DNA of 33,799 nt. Source: an uncultured Pelagibacteraceae bacterium (GTDB taxonomy: Bacteria; Pseudomonadota; Alphaproteobacteria; Pelagibacterales; Pelagibacteraceae). Every line of letters begins with the position of its first letter. Position 1 is the first letter of the stretch. Position numbers and translations under genes: made by a program. Where the stretch lies: positions 1-33,799 of the forward strand of contig CACDUV010000009.1 in the NCBI GenBank assembly GCA_902556065.1, written 5' to 3'. This document shows positions 1-8,773 of the stretch, in pieces. Below the pieces are notes generated by a model. It was not told the DNA's origin and did no database searches. It was given only the letters and a program-made list of their open reading frames with translations.

Positions 1-1
1 T

Positions 2-1168
2 CCAGTAATTGGATTTTATTTTTTGATTGGAGGAATTACTGGTTTTATATTTGGTTTATTATTAGAATTAAAAAGAGTTACAATTAATCTTATAGACTAC
101 TTTAAGATACTATTTAAAGTAATTTATAGAAATGGTAATCCTATTCAAATTGTTAATTTTATAACTGCAAGATGTAATTTAAGATGTCATCATTGTTTTT
201 ACAAAAATACTCTTGATGCTAAAGATCCAGGTGAGATGGATTTATCAATTATAAATGAATATACAAAAAACTTTGGATCTGTATTATGGTACGCTTTAGG
301 TGGAGGAGAACCCTTTATACGATCAGATCTATACAAACTTTATGAAAAAGTTGAAACCAACTGTCGACCAAAAGTTTTTACAATACCAACAAACGGTTGG
401 TATAAAGATAAAATATTTTTATCTACTCTAAGAATGTTGCAATTCTCTAAAGGTAAAAGACCAATAATTATTCAATACTCCTTGGATGGTAATGAAGATA
501 TGCACGACCAAATTAGAGGAAAAAATTCTCACAAAAAAGTTTTAGAAAGTTTAGAAACTTTAAAAAAACTTCAAACTCTTTATAAATCTCTTCATTTTTC
601 AGTAATTACTGTTGTAACCGATGAAAATAGAGACATTTACCCAGAATTAATTGATGATTTATTAAAATTTGAAACAAATCAAATAAATATAAACTTATTT
701 AGATACGGAACTCTTGATCATCCTCCGTTGCCAAAAGAAACAATTGAAAAATATAAAGAGTCAGTAGAAAAATATGAAAGCTTTATTAAAAATAAAAAAA
801 TGAAAAGATATTCATTTTTAGGAGCTAAGTTAATGAGATTAAAAGAAGCTTTGCAGAAAGATTTAATCTATGAAGTTGCTAAAAATAATAAATTTGTAAC
901 TCCATGCACCGCAGGTACCTTATCATATGTTATTTGGGAAGATGGAAGAGTAAACGCTTGCGAGATACTACCTGATACTATTGGTAATTTAAACGACAAA
1001 ATTTTTCCAAAAAATATTTTTAAATCTTCTAAAGCTAAAGAATTAAGAAAAAAAATTAAAGAGACTAATTGTAAGTGTACTTATGAGTGTGCTATGTCAA
1101 CTAATACATTTTTTTCATGGAATATGACAAAAAAATTAATTTGGTCATTTGTGACCAATAGAGTTTAA
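2..1168 (+). CDS. Radical SAM/SPASM-domain protein, 5' end cut by the window edge
   Basis: Radical SAM enzyme of unknown substrate. The cluster motif CNLRCHHC (Cys 51, 55, 58 counted from a TTG at 23) binds the SAM-cleaving 4Fe-4S cluster, and GGGEP follows as the SAM-contacting strand. The C-terminal third has a SPASM-like cysteine set (PCTAG, then NACE, then CKCTYEC) that would carry auxiliary clusters. The frame is open to base 2. The only in-window start codon is the TTG at 23, so the true start may lie outside. The first about 25 residues are strongly hydrophobic and look like a membrane helix, which is unusual ahead of a radical SAM barrel. The gene lies 14 bases before an epimerase in the same direction, which suggests surface-polysaccharide or peptide modification, but nothing here fixes the substrate. 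Confidence 0.8.
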   Translation, partial: PVIGFYFLIGGITGFIFGLLLELKRVTINLIDYFKILFKVIYRNGNPIQIVNFITARCNLRCHHCFYKNTLDAKDPGEMDLSIINEYTKNFGSVLWYALGGGEPFIRSDLYKLYEKVETNCRPKVFTIPTNGWYKDKIFLSTLRMLQFSKGKRPIIIQYSLDGNEDMHDQIRGKNSHKKVLESLETLKKLQTLYKSLHFSVITVVTDENRDIYPELIDDLLKFETNQININLFRYGTLDHPPLPKETIEKYKESVEKYESFIKNKKMKRYSFLGAKLMRLKEALQKDLIYEVAKNNKFVTPCTAGTLSYVIWEDGRVNACEILPDTIGNLNDKIFPKNIFKSSKAKELRKKIKETNCKCTYECAMSTNTFFSWNMTKKLIWSFVTNRV

Positions 1169-1182
1169 CTATAAAAAATTTT

Positions 1183-2211
1183 ATGCGTTGTCTTGTCACT
1201 GGAGGCTCTGGTTACCTTGGATCATCATTAATAAAATTCATATCATCTAAAGTATCTTCTGTTGCAAATTTTGACATTATAAAACCAAAAAATGGAACAA
1301 ATAATATTAAATTTATTAAGGGAGATATTTGTAATTTTGAAGATATCTTAAATGCAACAAAGAATATAGATGTTATTTATCACAATGTTGCAAAAGTACC
1401 TATAACTAAAAATAAAAAGTTATTTTCTGAGGTAAATGAAAAAGGAACTAAAAATTTACTTGAAGCTGCTAAAATTAATAAAGTAAAAAAAATAATTTAT
1501 ATTTCTAGTTCAGCTGTATTCGGAATACCTACAAAACTACCTATTGTTGAGAATGATAAAAGAACACCAATTGAGGCATATGGCTTATCCAAGAAAAAAG
1601 GTGAAGATATATGCTTTAAATATATGGAAGAGTCCAATTTAGATATTTCTATAATAAGACCAAGAACAATTCTAGGAGAAGATAGACTTGGAATATTTAG
1701 TATATTATTTGAATGGATCAGTAATAATAAAAATATACCAATTTTAAATAATGGGGAAAACTTTTATCAGTTTATTCATATAAATGATCTGAATGATGCT
1801 ACTTACAAATCTTCTTTAATTAGTGGAAGTAATATTTTTAATATAGGTGCGGAAAAATTTGGATCAATGTTTGAAACAATCAATTCCGTTATAAAACATG
1901 CATCAAGTAGTTCTGTTATAAAAAATGTAGATAAAAATTTTTTTTTAAATACAGCCTATTTTTTGAGCAAAATTAATTTGATTCCACTTCAAGAATATCA
2001 TTTCAAAGTATATGGTAAATCTGTTTATTTTGATATATCTAAGGCAAAAAAAATTTTAAATTGGCAACCAAAATTTTCAAACATTGAGTCTATGAAAATG
2101 TCATATGACAATTATTTAAAAATAAAAAAAAATTTAGCTAGTGATAACTATAGCCCTCATAATTCAATTTTAAGAAAAGGATTGCTTAGATACGCACATT
2201 TTTTTTTTTAA
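1183..2211 (+). CDS. NAD-dependent epimerase/dehydratase (extended SDR family)
   Basis: Extended short-chain dehydrogenase/reductase, the family of nucleotide-sugar epimerases and dehydratases and 3-beta-HSD-like enzymes. Seen: the Rossmann motif TGGSGYLG (residues 6-13), an acidic residue at the end of the second strand (D31), the ISSS strand (108-110) and the catalytic YGLSK (Y133, K137). Length 342 aa fits the family. It follows the radical SAM gene by 14 bases and probably shares its transcript. Substrate is not determinable; a nucleotide sugar for surface glycans is the likeliest guess from context. The last codons run into an 11-T tract followed by 7 A (2199-2216), so the C-terminus is exposed to slippage and the tract may also end transcription. 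Confidence 0.85.
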   Translation: MRCLVTGGSGYLGSSLIKFISSKVSSVANFDIIKPKNGTNNIKFIKGDICNFEDILNATKNIDVIYHNVAKVPITKNKKLFSEVNEKGTKNLLEAAKINKVKKIIYISSSAVFGIPTKLPIVENDKRTPIEAYGLSKKKGEDICFKYMEESNLDISIIRPRTILGEDRLGIFSILFEWISNNKNIPILNNGENFYQFIHINDLNDATYKSSLISGSNIFNIGAEKFGSMFETINSVIKHASSSSVIKNVDKNFFLNTAYFLSKINLIPLQEYHFKVYGKSVYFDISKAKKILNWQPKFSNIESMKMSYDNYLKIKKNLASDNYSPHNSILRKGLLRYAHFFF

Positions 2212-2265
2212 AAAAAGGTATTCAAGTATAAATTTGAAAAAATAACTATTTAAAGCATATTTTAT

Positions 2266-2342
2266 TGGTGCGCCTGCAAGGAGTCGAACCCTGAACCTCC
2301 AGAGCCGAAATCTGGCGCTCTATCCAGTTGAGCTACAAGCGC
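2266..2342 (-). tRNA. tRNA-Arg (anticodon UCG)
   Basis: A 77-nt cloverleaf on the minus strand with encoded CCA. The acceptor GCGCTTG pairs with CAGGCGC (one G-T pair), the D stem GCTC pairs with GAGC, and the anticodon stem CCAGA/TCTGG encloses loop TTTCGGC with anticodon TCG, reading CGA and possibly other CGN codons. The T arm is CAGGG-TTCGACT-CCTTG. It is antisense to both flanking plus-strand genes and marks the edge between island-type genes on the left and core genes on the right. Confidence 0.95.
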
Positions 2343-2355
2343 ATATAGTATTAAT

Positions 2356-2361
2356 ATTATA
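2356..2361 (-). promoter_or_regulatory. Putative -10 box for tRNA-Arg
   Basis: On the minus strand a perfect TATAAT lies 13 bases upstream of the tRNA 5' end, placing transcription start a few bases before the mature tRNA. No good -35 is visible. The element sits within the leader of rluD, which is read the other way. Confidence 0.3.
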
Positions 2362-2365
2362 TTTT

Positions 2366-3346
2366 ATGGAAAAAAGCATTAATTTTATAGTCGAAGAAAA
2401 AGAAAAGAATTTAAGAGTTGATGTCTTAATTAACAAAAGACATGAAATAATTAGTAGGACAAGAGTTAAAAATTTAATTTTAAAAGAAAAGTTAAAATTA
2501 AATAATGAAATAATTAAAAGTCCATCAAAAAAAGTTTCTATTGGCGATGTAATAAATCTTACAATTCCAAAACCAGAGATAGCGTCTCTTGTGCCCTATA
2601 ATTTTAAATTAAATATTGTTTATGAAGATACAGATTTATTAGTAATTAACAAACCTGCAGGTATAATAATGCATCCTGGAGCGGGTAACTATGACAAAAC
2701 AATTGTAAATGCATTAATGCATTACGATAAAGAATCTTTGTCATCTATAGGTGATAAATTGAGACCTGGAGTTGTTCATAGAATTGATAAAAATACCTCA
2801 GGTTTAGTTGTGATAGCAAAAAATAATGAAACACATGAAAGTTTATCTAAACAATTCAGCAACCACACTATTATTAGAGAATATCAGCTTTTGATATGGG
2901 GTAAACTTAGACCATCTTCTGGAAGGATAGAAACATTTATTACTCGTAGTTCAAAAAATAGACAGGTTATGGAAGTCAGCCGTTCAAAAGGTAAAAAAGC
3001 TATAACAAACTATAAAACAATTGAAATTTTTGAAAATAAAAAAATACCAACATTAAGTTTAGTCGAATGTAAATTAGAAACTGGGAGAACTCATCAAATT
3101 AGAGTACACATGAACTATAAAGGTAATAGTTTGGTTGGTGATGATAAATATAAAAAAAAATATAAAAAATTAAAAAATGTTGATTTTGAAGTGCAAAATT
3201 CAATTAAAAATTTAAATAGGCAATTTCTACACGCAAAAACATTAGGCTTTGTTCATCCTAAATCTCAGACAAAATTAGTTTTTACCTCAATTTTGCCCCA
3301 AGAACTAAATAATATTTTAAAAATGCTTAGAAATACTGAAGAATAA
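2366..3346 (+). CDS. rluD: 23S rRNA pseudouridine synthase RluD
   Basis: RluA/RluD-family pseudouridine synthase, expected to modify helix 69 of 23S rRNA. Seen: an N-terminal S4-like RNA-binding segment (residues about 17-65), the strand LLVINKPAGIIMHPG (91-105), and the catalytic motif HRIDKNTSG (138-146) with nucleophile Asp141. GRTHQIRVH near residue 240 is the second family signature. Length 326 aa is normal. It starts 23 bases from the 5' end of the divergently read tRNA-Arg, so the two promoters must overlap. No Shine-Dalgarno is evident. Assignment as RluD rather than RluC or another RluA-family member rests on the S4 domain and overall length. Confidence 0.9.
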   Translation: MEKSINFIVEEKEKNLRVDVLINKRHEIISRTRVKNLILKEKLKLNNEIIKSPSKKVSIGDVINLTIPKPEIASLVPYNFKLNIVYEDTDLLVINKPAGIIMHPGAGNYDKTIVNALMHYDKESLSSIGDKLRPGVVHRIDKNTSGLVVIAKNNETHESLSKQFSNHTIIREYQLLIWGKLRPSSGRIETFITRSSKNRQVMEVSRSKGKKAITNYKTIEIFENKKIPTLSLVECKLETGRTHQIRVHMNYKGNSLVGDDKYKKKYKKLKNVDFEVQNSIKNLNRQFLHAKTLGFVHPKSQTKLVFTSILPQELNNILKMLRNTEE

Positions 3347-3362
3347 ATTATTGAAAATTGAG

Positions 3363-3368
3363 TATAAT
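3363..3368 (+). promoter_or_regulatory. Putative -10 box for rpoH
   Basis: A perfect TATAAT lies 19 bases before the rpoH ATG in the 41-base rluD-rpoH gap. No convincing -35 sits at the right distance: TTGAAA at 3351-3356 is only 6 bases upstream. A short 5' leader of roughly 13 nt would result, too small for the long folded thermosensor leader known from enterobacterial rpoH. Confidence 0.35.
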
Positions 3369-3387
3369 AAACTAAATAAACTCTGCT

Positions 3388-4281
3388 ATGAGCACAACTG
3401 TAAATAATAACCTGCCAACGCTATCCAACGAAGGTGGTCTTTCCGCGTATTTGGATCAGATTAAAAAATTCCCCATGCTAGCTGCAGAAGAAGAATACAT
3501 GTTAGCAAAAAATTGGAAAACAACTGGGAATATTAAAGCTGCTGAAAAATTAGTTACTAGTCACCTAAGATTAGTTGCAAAAATTGCTATGGGCTACAAA
3601 GGTTATGGTCTTCCAATTAATGAAATGATCTCAGAAGGTAATGTTGGTTTGATGCAGGCTGTTAAAAAGTTTGAACCAGAAAAAGGATTTAGACTAGCAA
3701 CTTATGCCATGTGGTGGATTAAAGCATCAATCCAAGAATATATTTTGAGATCTTGGAGTCTTGTCAAAATTGGAACAACAACTGCTCAAAAAAAATTATT
3801 TTTTAATTTAAAGAAAATCAAAAATCAAATATCTCCAGAGACAGAAGGTGATTTAAAGGATGAACACGTAAACCATATTGCTAATAAACTTGACGTAAGC
3901 AAAGAAGAAGTTGTTTCGATGAACAGGAGACTTTCTGGAAAGGAATTTTCATTGAATGCTCAAGTTGGAGAAGATGGTGACGAATGGCAGGACTGGTTAG
4001 TAGACAAAGAGCTCGATCATGACTTAAAATTTGCTCATAACGAAGAGATGCAGCAAAGAAAAGATTTATTAAAAGATTCTATTAAAGTGCTTAATGACAG
4101 AGAAAGAGAAATTTTGTATTCAAGAAGATTAAATGATAATCCAACAACCTTGGAAGATTTAAGTAAAAAATATAAAATTAGCAGAGAAAGAGTTAGACAA
4201 ATTGAAAATAAAGCATTTGAAAAACTTCAAAAACAAATGCTTCTCCTTGCTAAATCAAAAAATCTATTACCAGCAAATTAA
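3388..4281 (+). CDS. rpoH: RNA polymerase heat-shock sigma factor RpoH (sigma-32)
   Basis: Alternative sigma factor directing heat-shock promoters. Seen: region 1.2/2 with the core-binding and -10 segment ([19 protein letters not shown], then [15 protein letters not shown], residues about 103-119), the RpoH-specific box QKKLFFNL (134-141), which separates RpoH from other sigma-70 proteins, and a region 4.2 helix-turn-helix ([19 protein letters not shown]) near the end. Length 297 aa is typical. It converges with purA: the two stop codons share the palindrome TTAA at 4278-4281, so no terminator lies between them. FtsH, which degrades RpoH in enterobacteria, is encoded about 6 kb away. Confidence 0.96.
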   Translation: MSTTVNNNLPTLSNEGGLSAYLDQIKKFPMLAAEEEYMLAKNWKTTGNIKAAEKLVTSHLRLVAKIAMGYKGYGLPINEMISEGNVGLMQAVKKFEPEKGFRLATYAMWWIKASIQEYILRSWSLVKIGTTTAQKKLFFNLKKIKNQISPETEGDLKDEHVNHIANKLDVSKEEVVSMNRRLSGKEFSLNAQVGEDGDEWQDWLVDKELDHDLKFAHNEEMQQRKDLLKDSIKVLNDREREILYSRRLNDNPTTLEDLSKKYKISRERVRQIENKAFEKLQKQMLLLAKSKNLLPAN

Positions 4282-5570
4282 ACTTCAAAAGGATTTTCAA
4301 TTAAAATAGTATCGTCTCTTTCAGGACTAGTGGAAACACTGGATATTTTTGCTCCAATAAAATCTTCTATTCCAAGAATATATTTTTTTGCATTATCAGG
4401 TAAAGTGCTTATATCTTTAATTCCACTAGTAGATACCTTCCAACCTGGAAAAGTTTTGTAAATTGGTTTTATTTTAAGTTGGTCCTCTACAGCAGCAGGT
4501 AAATAATCTAATTTTTCTCCATCAAGTTCATAAGCGATACAAATTTTAATTTCATCTAATTCATCAAGAACATCCAATTTTGTTAAAGCAATACCATCTA
4601 TACCAGAAACTTTAATTGTTTGTCTTACTAGAACACCATCAAACCACCCACATCTCCTTTTTCTACTCGTAACAGTTCCAAATTCTTTTCCACGTGTACC
4701 TAAAAGTTCACCTATTTCATCTGTTAGTTCTGTAGGAAAAGGACCCTCTCCAACTCTAGTTGTATAAGCTTTTGTAATTCCTAAAACATAGTTTATCGAA
4801 TTAGGACCACAACCTGTTCCTGTAGCTGCACTTGAAGCAACTGTGTTGGACGATGTTACAAAAGGATAAGTTCCATGATCTACATCAAGTAAAATACCCT
4901 GGGCACCTTCAAATAATATTTTCTTTTTTTGCTTTTTAAATTGATCAATTTTAAGCCATACAGGCTGTGAAAATTTTAATATTTTAGGAGCAATTTTTAG
5001 CAAATCAGATTTAAGTTTATCTTTCTCAAAAATTTTTTTTCCAAGTCCTTTTCTAATTGCATTATGATGTATCAACACAGAATCTAGTCTTTGATCTAAA
5101 TTTTTTTCTGATCTTAAGTCCATAACTCTTATTGATCTTCTTCCAACTTTATCCTCATAAGCAGGTCCAATACCTCTTCTGGTAGTTCCTATTTTGCTTT
5201 TTCCTGCTGAGTCTTCTCTAATCTCATCCATTTCTCTATGAAAAGGCAAGATCAAATTTGCAGATTCTGATATTATGAAATTATTTACATCTACTTTTAC
5301 ACCTTTAGATTTTATTTCTTCAATTTCTTCTAATAAGGCCCATGGATCTACAACAACACCATTGCCAATTATTGATATTTTACCTTTTCTAACAATACCA
5401 GATGGGAGTAATCTTAATTTATAAGTTACACCATCGATAACGAGAGTGTGACCTGCATTATGACCGCCTTGAAATCTAATGACAACATCTGCCTGTTCAG
5501 ATAACCAATCAACAATTTTGCCTTTTCCTTCATCACCCCATTGAGATCCTACAACAACTATATTTTTCAT
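4278..5570 (-). CDS. purA: Adenylosuccinate synthetase
   Basis: Catalyses GTP-dependent joining of IMP and aspartate, the first committed step of AMP synthesis. Seen: the phosphate-binding WGDEGKGK at residues 11-18 with catalytic Asp13, catalytic His41 in GGHNAGH, EGAQG, and the aspartate/GTP-binding segment with TSRKRRCGW. Length 430 aa is normal. Its start ATG overlaps the thiD stop by one base (TAATG-type junction), so translation is probably coupled. It is last in the long minus-strand run ftsH-folP-glmM-thiD-purA and overlaps the end of convergent rpoH. Confidence 0.97.
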   Translation of the reverse strand: MKNIVVVGSQWGDEGKGKIVDWLSEQADVVIRFQGGHNAGHTLVIDGVTYKLRLLPSGIVRKGKISIIGNGVVVDPWALLEEIEEIKSKGVKVDVNNFIISESANLILPFHREMDEIREDSAGKSKIGTTRRGIGPAYEDKVGRRSIRVMDLRSEKNLDQRLDSVLIHHNAIRKGLGKKIFEKDKLKSDLLKIAPKILKFSQPVWLKIDQFKKQKKKILFEGAQGILLDVDHGTYPFVTSSNTVASSAATGTGCGPNSINYVLGITKAYTTRVGEGPFPTELTDEIGELLGTRGKEFGTVTSRKRRCGWFDGVLVRQTIKVSGIDGIALTKLDVLDELDEIKICIAYELDGEKLDYLPAAVEDQLKIKPIYKTFPGWKVSTSGIKDISTLPDNAKKYILGIEDFIGAKISSVSTSPERDDTILIENPFEV

Positions 5571-6382
5571 TAATTAAATTTTCTATTTACTTTTATAGAA
5601 GTGAGATGGTTAATTGGACCATGACCTTTTCCATAATTTGAGTTTGTTTTAATAGCTGAATTTACATACTTAATTCCAAGCTCACAAGATTTCTTTGCTG
5701 GTTTTCCACACGATACAAATGTAGTGACCGCGCTTGATAAAGTACAACCTGTACCATGAGTATTCTTTGTTTTGTAACGCTTACTATTAAAAATTTTGAT
5801 GTCTTTATTATTAACAAAAACATCCTTAACTATTTTATTTTTTAAATGTCCGCCTTTAATAAGTACATTTTTTGCTCCATATTCCATTAGCTTATTTGCA
5901 GCATAAATCATATCTTCAACAGATATAATTTTTGTTTCAGTCAAAATTTCAGCTTCAGGAATATTAGGGGTAACAAGTGAAACTTTTTTTAGTAATTGAG
6001 ATTTTAATAACTTAATTGCATTTGCATCGATTAATTTAGTACCACTTTTCGCAACCATGACAGGATCTAAAATGATATTTTTAACTTTGACTAAATTTAA
6101 TGCTTTAATTACCATCTTAATTACATTAGATGAGTGCAACATTCCTATTTTAATTGCATCAGGCTTAATATCTTTACAAGTAAAAATAATTTGATTGAAA
6201 ATTTCTTTTGGATTAATTCCGATAATTGATTGCACTCCTGTAGTATTTTGGATTGTAACTGCTGTTATAGCTGTCATTGCATAAGAGCCTAAAGCTGTCA
6301 CAGTTTTAATATCAGCTTGTATACCAGCTCCTCCTGATGAGTCGGATCCTGCAATAATTAAAATTTTAGATTTTGATTTCAA
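5570..6382 (-). CDS. thiD: Hydroxymethylpyrimidine / phosphomethylpyrimidine kinase ThiD
   Basis: Ribokinase-fold kinase that phosphorylates HMP and HMP-phosphate to give the pyrimidine half of thiamine. Seen: [14 protein letters not shown] (residues 11-24), the substrate-binding start of the family, and THGTGCTLS (208-216) with Cys213 in the anion hole, as in ThiD rather than pyridoxal kinases. Length 270 aa is standard. It sits between glmM (1-base gap) and purA (1-base overlap), away from other thiamine genes. thiE lies about 20 kb away in another operon. No TPP riboswitch could fit at either junction. Confidence 0.93.
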   Translation of the reverse strand: MKSKSKILIIAGSDSSGGAGIQADIKTVTALGSYAMTAITAVTIQNTTGVQSIIGINPKEIFNQIIFTCKDIKPDAIKIGMLHSSNVIKMVIKALNLVKVKNIILDPVMVAKSGTKLIDANAIKLLKSQLLKKVSLVTPNIPEAEILTETKIISVEDMIYAANKLMEYGAKNVLIKGGHLKNKIVKDVFVNNKDIKIFNSKRYKTKNTHGTGCTLSSAVTTFVSCGKPAKKSCELGIKYVNSAIKTNSNYGKGHGPINHLTSIKVNRKFN

Positions 6383-6383
6383 T

Positions 6384-7715
6384 TTATTTTATTTTTTTGG
6401 ATATCATGTGAACACATTTAAATAAAAGTGTTTTATTATCACTTTCACCCATCACTCTAATTTTAGACTCTGTTCCTGATTTTCTGACTAAAATTCTACC
6501 CTGACCTTTAATTAATTTTTCCATTTCTTTTATGATTTTTTTTATTTCAGTTTTATTAATAATATTTTTATCCTTAACAATTATATTTTCTAATAATTGA
6601 GGGGTTTTTTTAAAAGTCTGAAAAAATTCACTTGTTTTTTTTCCTTTTCTCAAAGCAAAAAGAGCTTCTAAAGCTACAAGCAATCCATCTCCGGTTGTTG
6701 CAAATTTACCTAAAATAATATGTCCTGATTGTTCACCACCTAAATTAAATTTATATTTTTGCATTTTTTCTTTAACATATCTATCGCCTACATTGGCTCT
6801 TATAAATTTTATTCCCTTGGATTTAAAATATTTTTCTAATCCATAATTTGACATTAATGTTCCAACAACCCCGCCTTTTAGCATTTTTTTATTTTTCCAT
6901 CTTGTTGCTAAAGCAGCTATAATTTGATCACCATCTATAATATTGCCTTTTTCATCGCACATTATAATTCTATCGGCGTCTCCATCTAAAGAAATACCAA
7001 TATGAGCTTTATGCTTTTTTACAGCTGTTCTAATTTTTCTTGGAAAAGTTGAGCCACAATCTTTATTTATGTTTAAACCATTTGGTTTTACACCTATAGC
7101 TATAACTTTAGCGCCTAATGATTTTAATAATTCAGGCCCTGCTTTATAACCTGCACCATTGGCACAATCTATAACAATTCTTAATCCTCTTAAATTGAAC
7201 TCTTTTATAAAATTTTTTTTTAATATTTTAATATATTGTGTAGTTCCTGTTTCTAATCTTTTAACTTTTCCTAACTTTTCAGGACTGGATAGATTATTTG
7301 ATATTTTTTTATCTATAAGAACTTCTATTTTTTTTTCTATTTTATCCGATAATTTCATTCCATCAGGACCAAATAATTTTAATCCATTATCATAATGAGG
7401 GTTATGAGAAGCAGTAATCATAATGCCCATATTAGCCTTCATTTCTTTTGTAAGCATAGCCAATCCATTAGTTGGTAAGGGACCCAAAGTATAAACATGC
7501 ATGCCTGCAGAAGCCAAACCTGAAACAAGTGCAGGCTCGAGTGTATATCCTGACAATCTAGTGTCTTTTGCTATTATTGCTGTTTGTTTTTTTTTCTTTT
7601 GAGATTTAAAATATGTACCACTAGCTAATCCAAACTTAAAAAACATATCTCCATTTATATTTTTGCTATTAATAGCTCCTCTTATTCCATCTGTACCAAA
7701 ATATTTTTTTGCCAT
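6384..7715 (-). CDS. glmM: Phosphoglucosamine mutase
   Basis: Interconverts glucosamine-6-phosphate and glucosamine-1-phosphate on the route to UDP-GlcNAc for peptidoglycan and lipid A. Seen: the N-terminal FGTDGIRG (6-13), the active-site serine in TASHNP (Ser103), the Mg-binding DGDADR (Asp244, 246, 248), the sugar-binding GEQSGH, and the C-terminal phosphate-binding loop RKSGTESKIRVM. Length 443 aa is normal. It overlaps the folP stop by one base. The order ftsH-folP-glmM is widespread in proteobacteria. Confidence 0.97.
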   Translation of the reverse strand: MAKKYFGTDGIRGAINSKNINGDMFFKFGLASGTYFKSQKKKKQTAIIAKDTRLSGYTLEPALVSGLASAGMHVYTLGPLPTNGLAMLTKEMKANMGIMITASHNPHYDNGLKLFGPDGMKLSDKIEKKIEVLIDKKISNNLSSPEKLGKVKRLETGTTQYIKILKKNFIKEFNLRGLRIVIDCANGAGYKAGPELLKSLGAKVIAIGVKPNGLNINKDCGSTFPRKIRTAVKKHKAHIGISLDGDADRIIMCDEKGNIIDGDQIIAALATRWKNKKMLKGGVVGTLMSNYGLEKYFKSKGIKFIRANVGDRYVKEKMQKYKFNLGGEQSGHIILGKFATTGDGLLVALEALFALRKGKKTSEFFQTFKKTPQLLENIIVKDKNIINKTEIKKIIKEMEKLIKGQGRILVRKSGTESKIRVMGESDNKTLLFKCVHMISKKIK

Positions 7716-8767
7716 TATTTATTTATCATCTCATTAAAAACTTTAATTCCTTGTATAACTTCATTAACATCATGAATTCTTAAAATTTGGACACCTTGCA
7801 TCATCAAATATAATGAAGATGATATTGTTCCTCCAATTCTAGCATAACTATCATTTCTTTTAGATATATCTTTAATAAATCTTTTTCTTGAGTTTCCTAC
7901 AAGTATAGGAAAACCTAATGAATGAAAAATAGAAATACCTCTAATTAAATTCATATTATGTTTCAGTTTTTTTCCAAATCCAATTCCAGGATCTAAAATA
8001 ATATTGTTATGCTTTATGCCTTTTGACCTTAGAAGTTTTATTTTTTGTTCAAAAAAATCATAAACTTCCAGTAACTCATTCTTATACTTTGGATTTTTTT
8101 GCATATTTTCTGGTTTTCCAAGTGTGTGCTGAATAACAAAGGGAATTTTATATTTTTTTAATACGCTTATTGTTTCAGGATCAAAGCTCAAACCTGAAAC
8201 ATCATTAATTAATTTTACCCCTAATCTAATTCCATTTTTCATTATTTGAGATTTTCTAGTATCCAAAGAAATTGGAATTTTTTTTACAATAGATTTTAAA
8301 ATCTGATTAATTCTTTTCCACTCATCTTCTTTATTTACTGTATTCGAACCTGGTCTTGTAGACTCCCCTCCAACATCTATTAAATCTGCACCATCTTTGT
8401 ATAATTTAATAGCATGATTTATTCCCCTATGTTTTGTATTAAATTTACCTCCATCTGAAAAACTGTCAGGAGTAAGATTTAAGACACCTAATATATTTGG
8501 AATTTTTTTAAAATCTAAATTAGAAAAATTTTTCTTTTTAGATTTAATTTTTTCGATATCTAAATAAACTTTTTTCTTTAAATCATCTGATAAATACTTG
8601 ATTTGATTTATAGAAATTTTTTTCTTTGATTTTCTAGTTATTATCTCAATATGATCAAACGATATTTCTTTAATTTGATGTAATGGTATAGTTTTTTTTT
8701 TACTAACTAAAATTTTCGACTGACTTCCAAAATAGAAATTACACGCTCTTGTGTAATATCTTTGCAT
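7715..8767 (-). CDS. folP: Dihydropteroate synthase with N-terminal extension
   Basis: Condenses p-aminobenzoate with dihydropterin pyrophosphate in folate synthesis. The DHPS barrel starts near residue 90: NLTPDSFSDGG (97-107), DVGGESTRPG (131-140), the strand PISLDTRKS, and GNSRKRFI near the C-terminus with the pterin/pABA-binding Lys-Arg. The first about 88 residues are an extra lysine-rich segment. Similar extensions occur in alphaproteobacterial FolP, and here it accounts for the 350 aa length against about 280 in E. coli. The gene lies 6 bases downstream of ftsH and overlaps glmM by one base. Confidence 0.93.
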   Translation of the reverse strand: MQRYYTRACNFYFGSQSKILVSKKKTIPLHQIKEISFDHIEIITRKSKKKISINQIKYLSDDLKKKVYLDIEKIKSKKKNFSNLDFKKIPNILGVLNLTPDSFSDGGKFNTKHRGINHAIKLYKDGADLIDVGGESTRPGSNTVNKEDEWKRINQILKSIVKKIPISLDTRKSQIMKNGIRLGVKLINDVSGLSFDPETISVLKKYKIPFVIQHTLGKPENMQKNPKYKNELLEVYDFFEQKIKLLRSKGIKHNNIILDPGIGFGKKLKHNMNLIRGISIFHSLGFPILVGNSRKRFIKDISKRNDSYARIGGTISSSLYLMMQGVQILRIHDVNEVIQGIKVFNEMINK

Positions 8768-8773
8768 TATATA

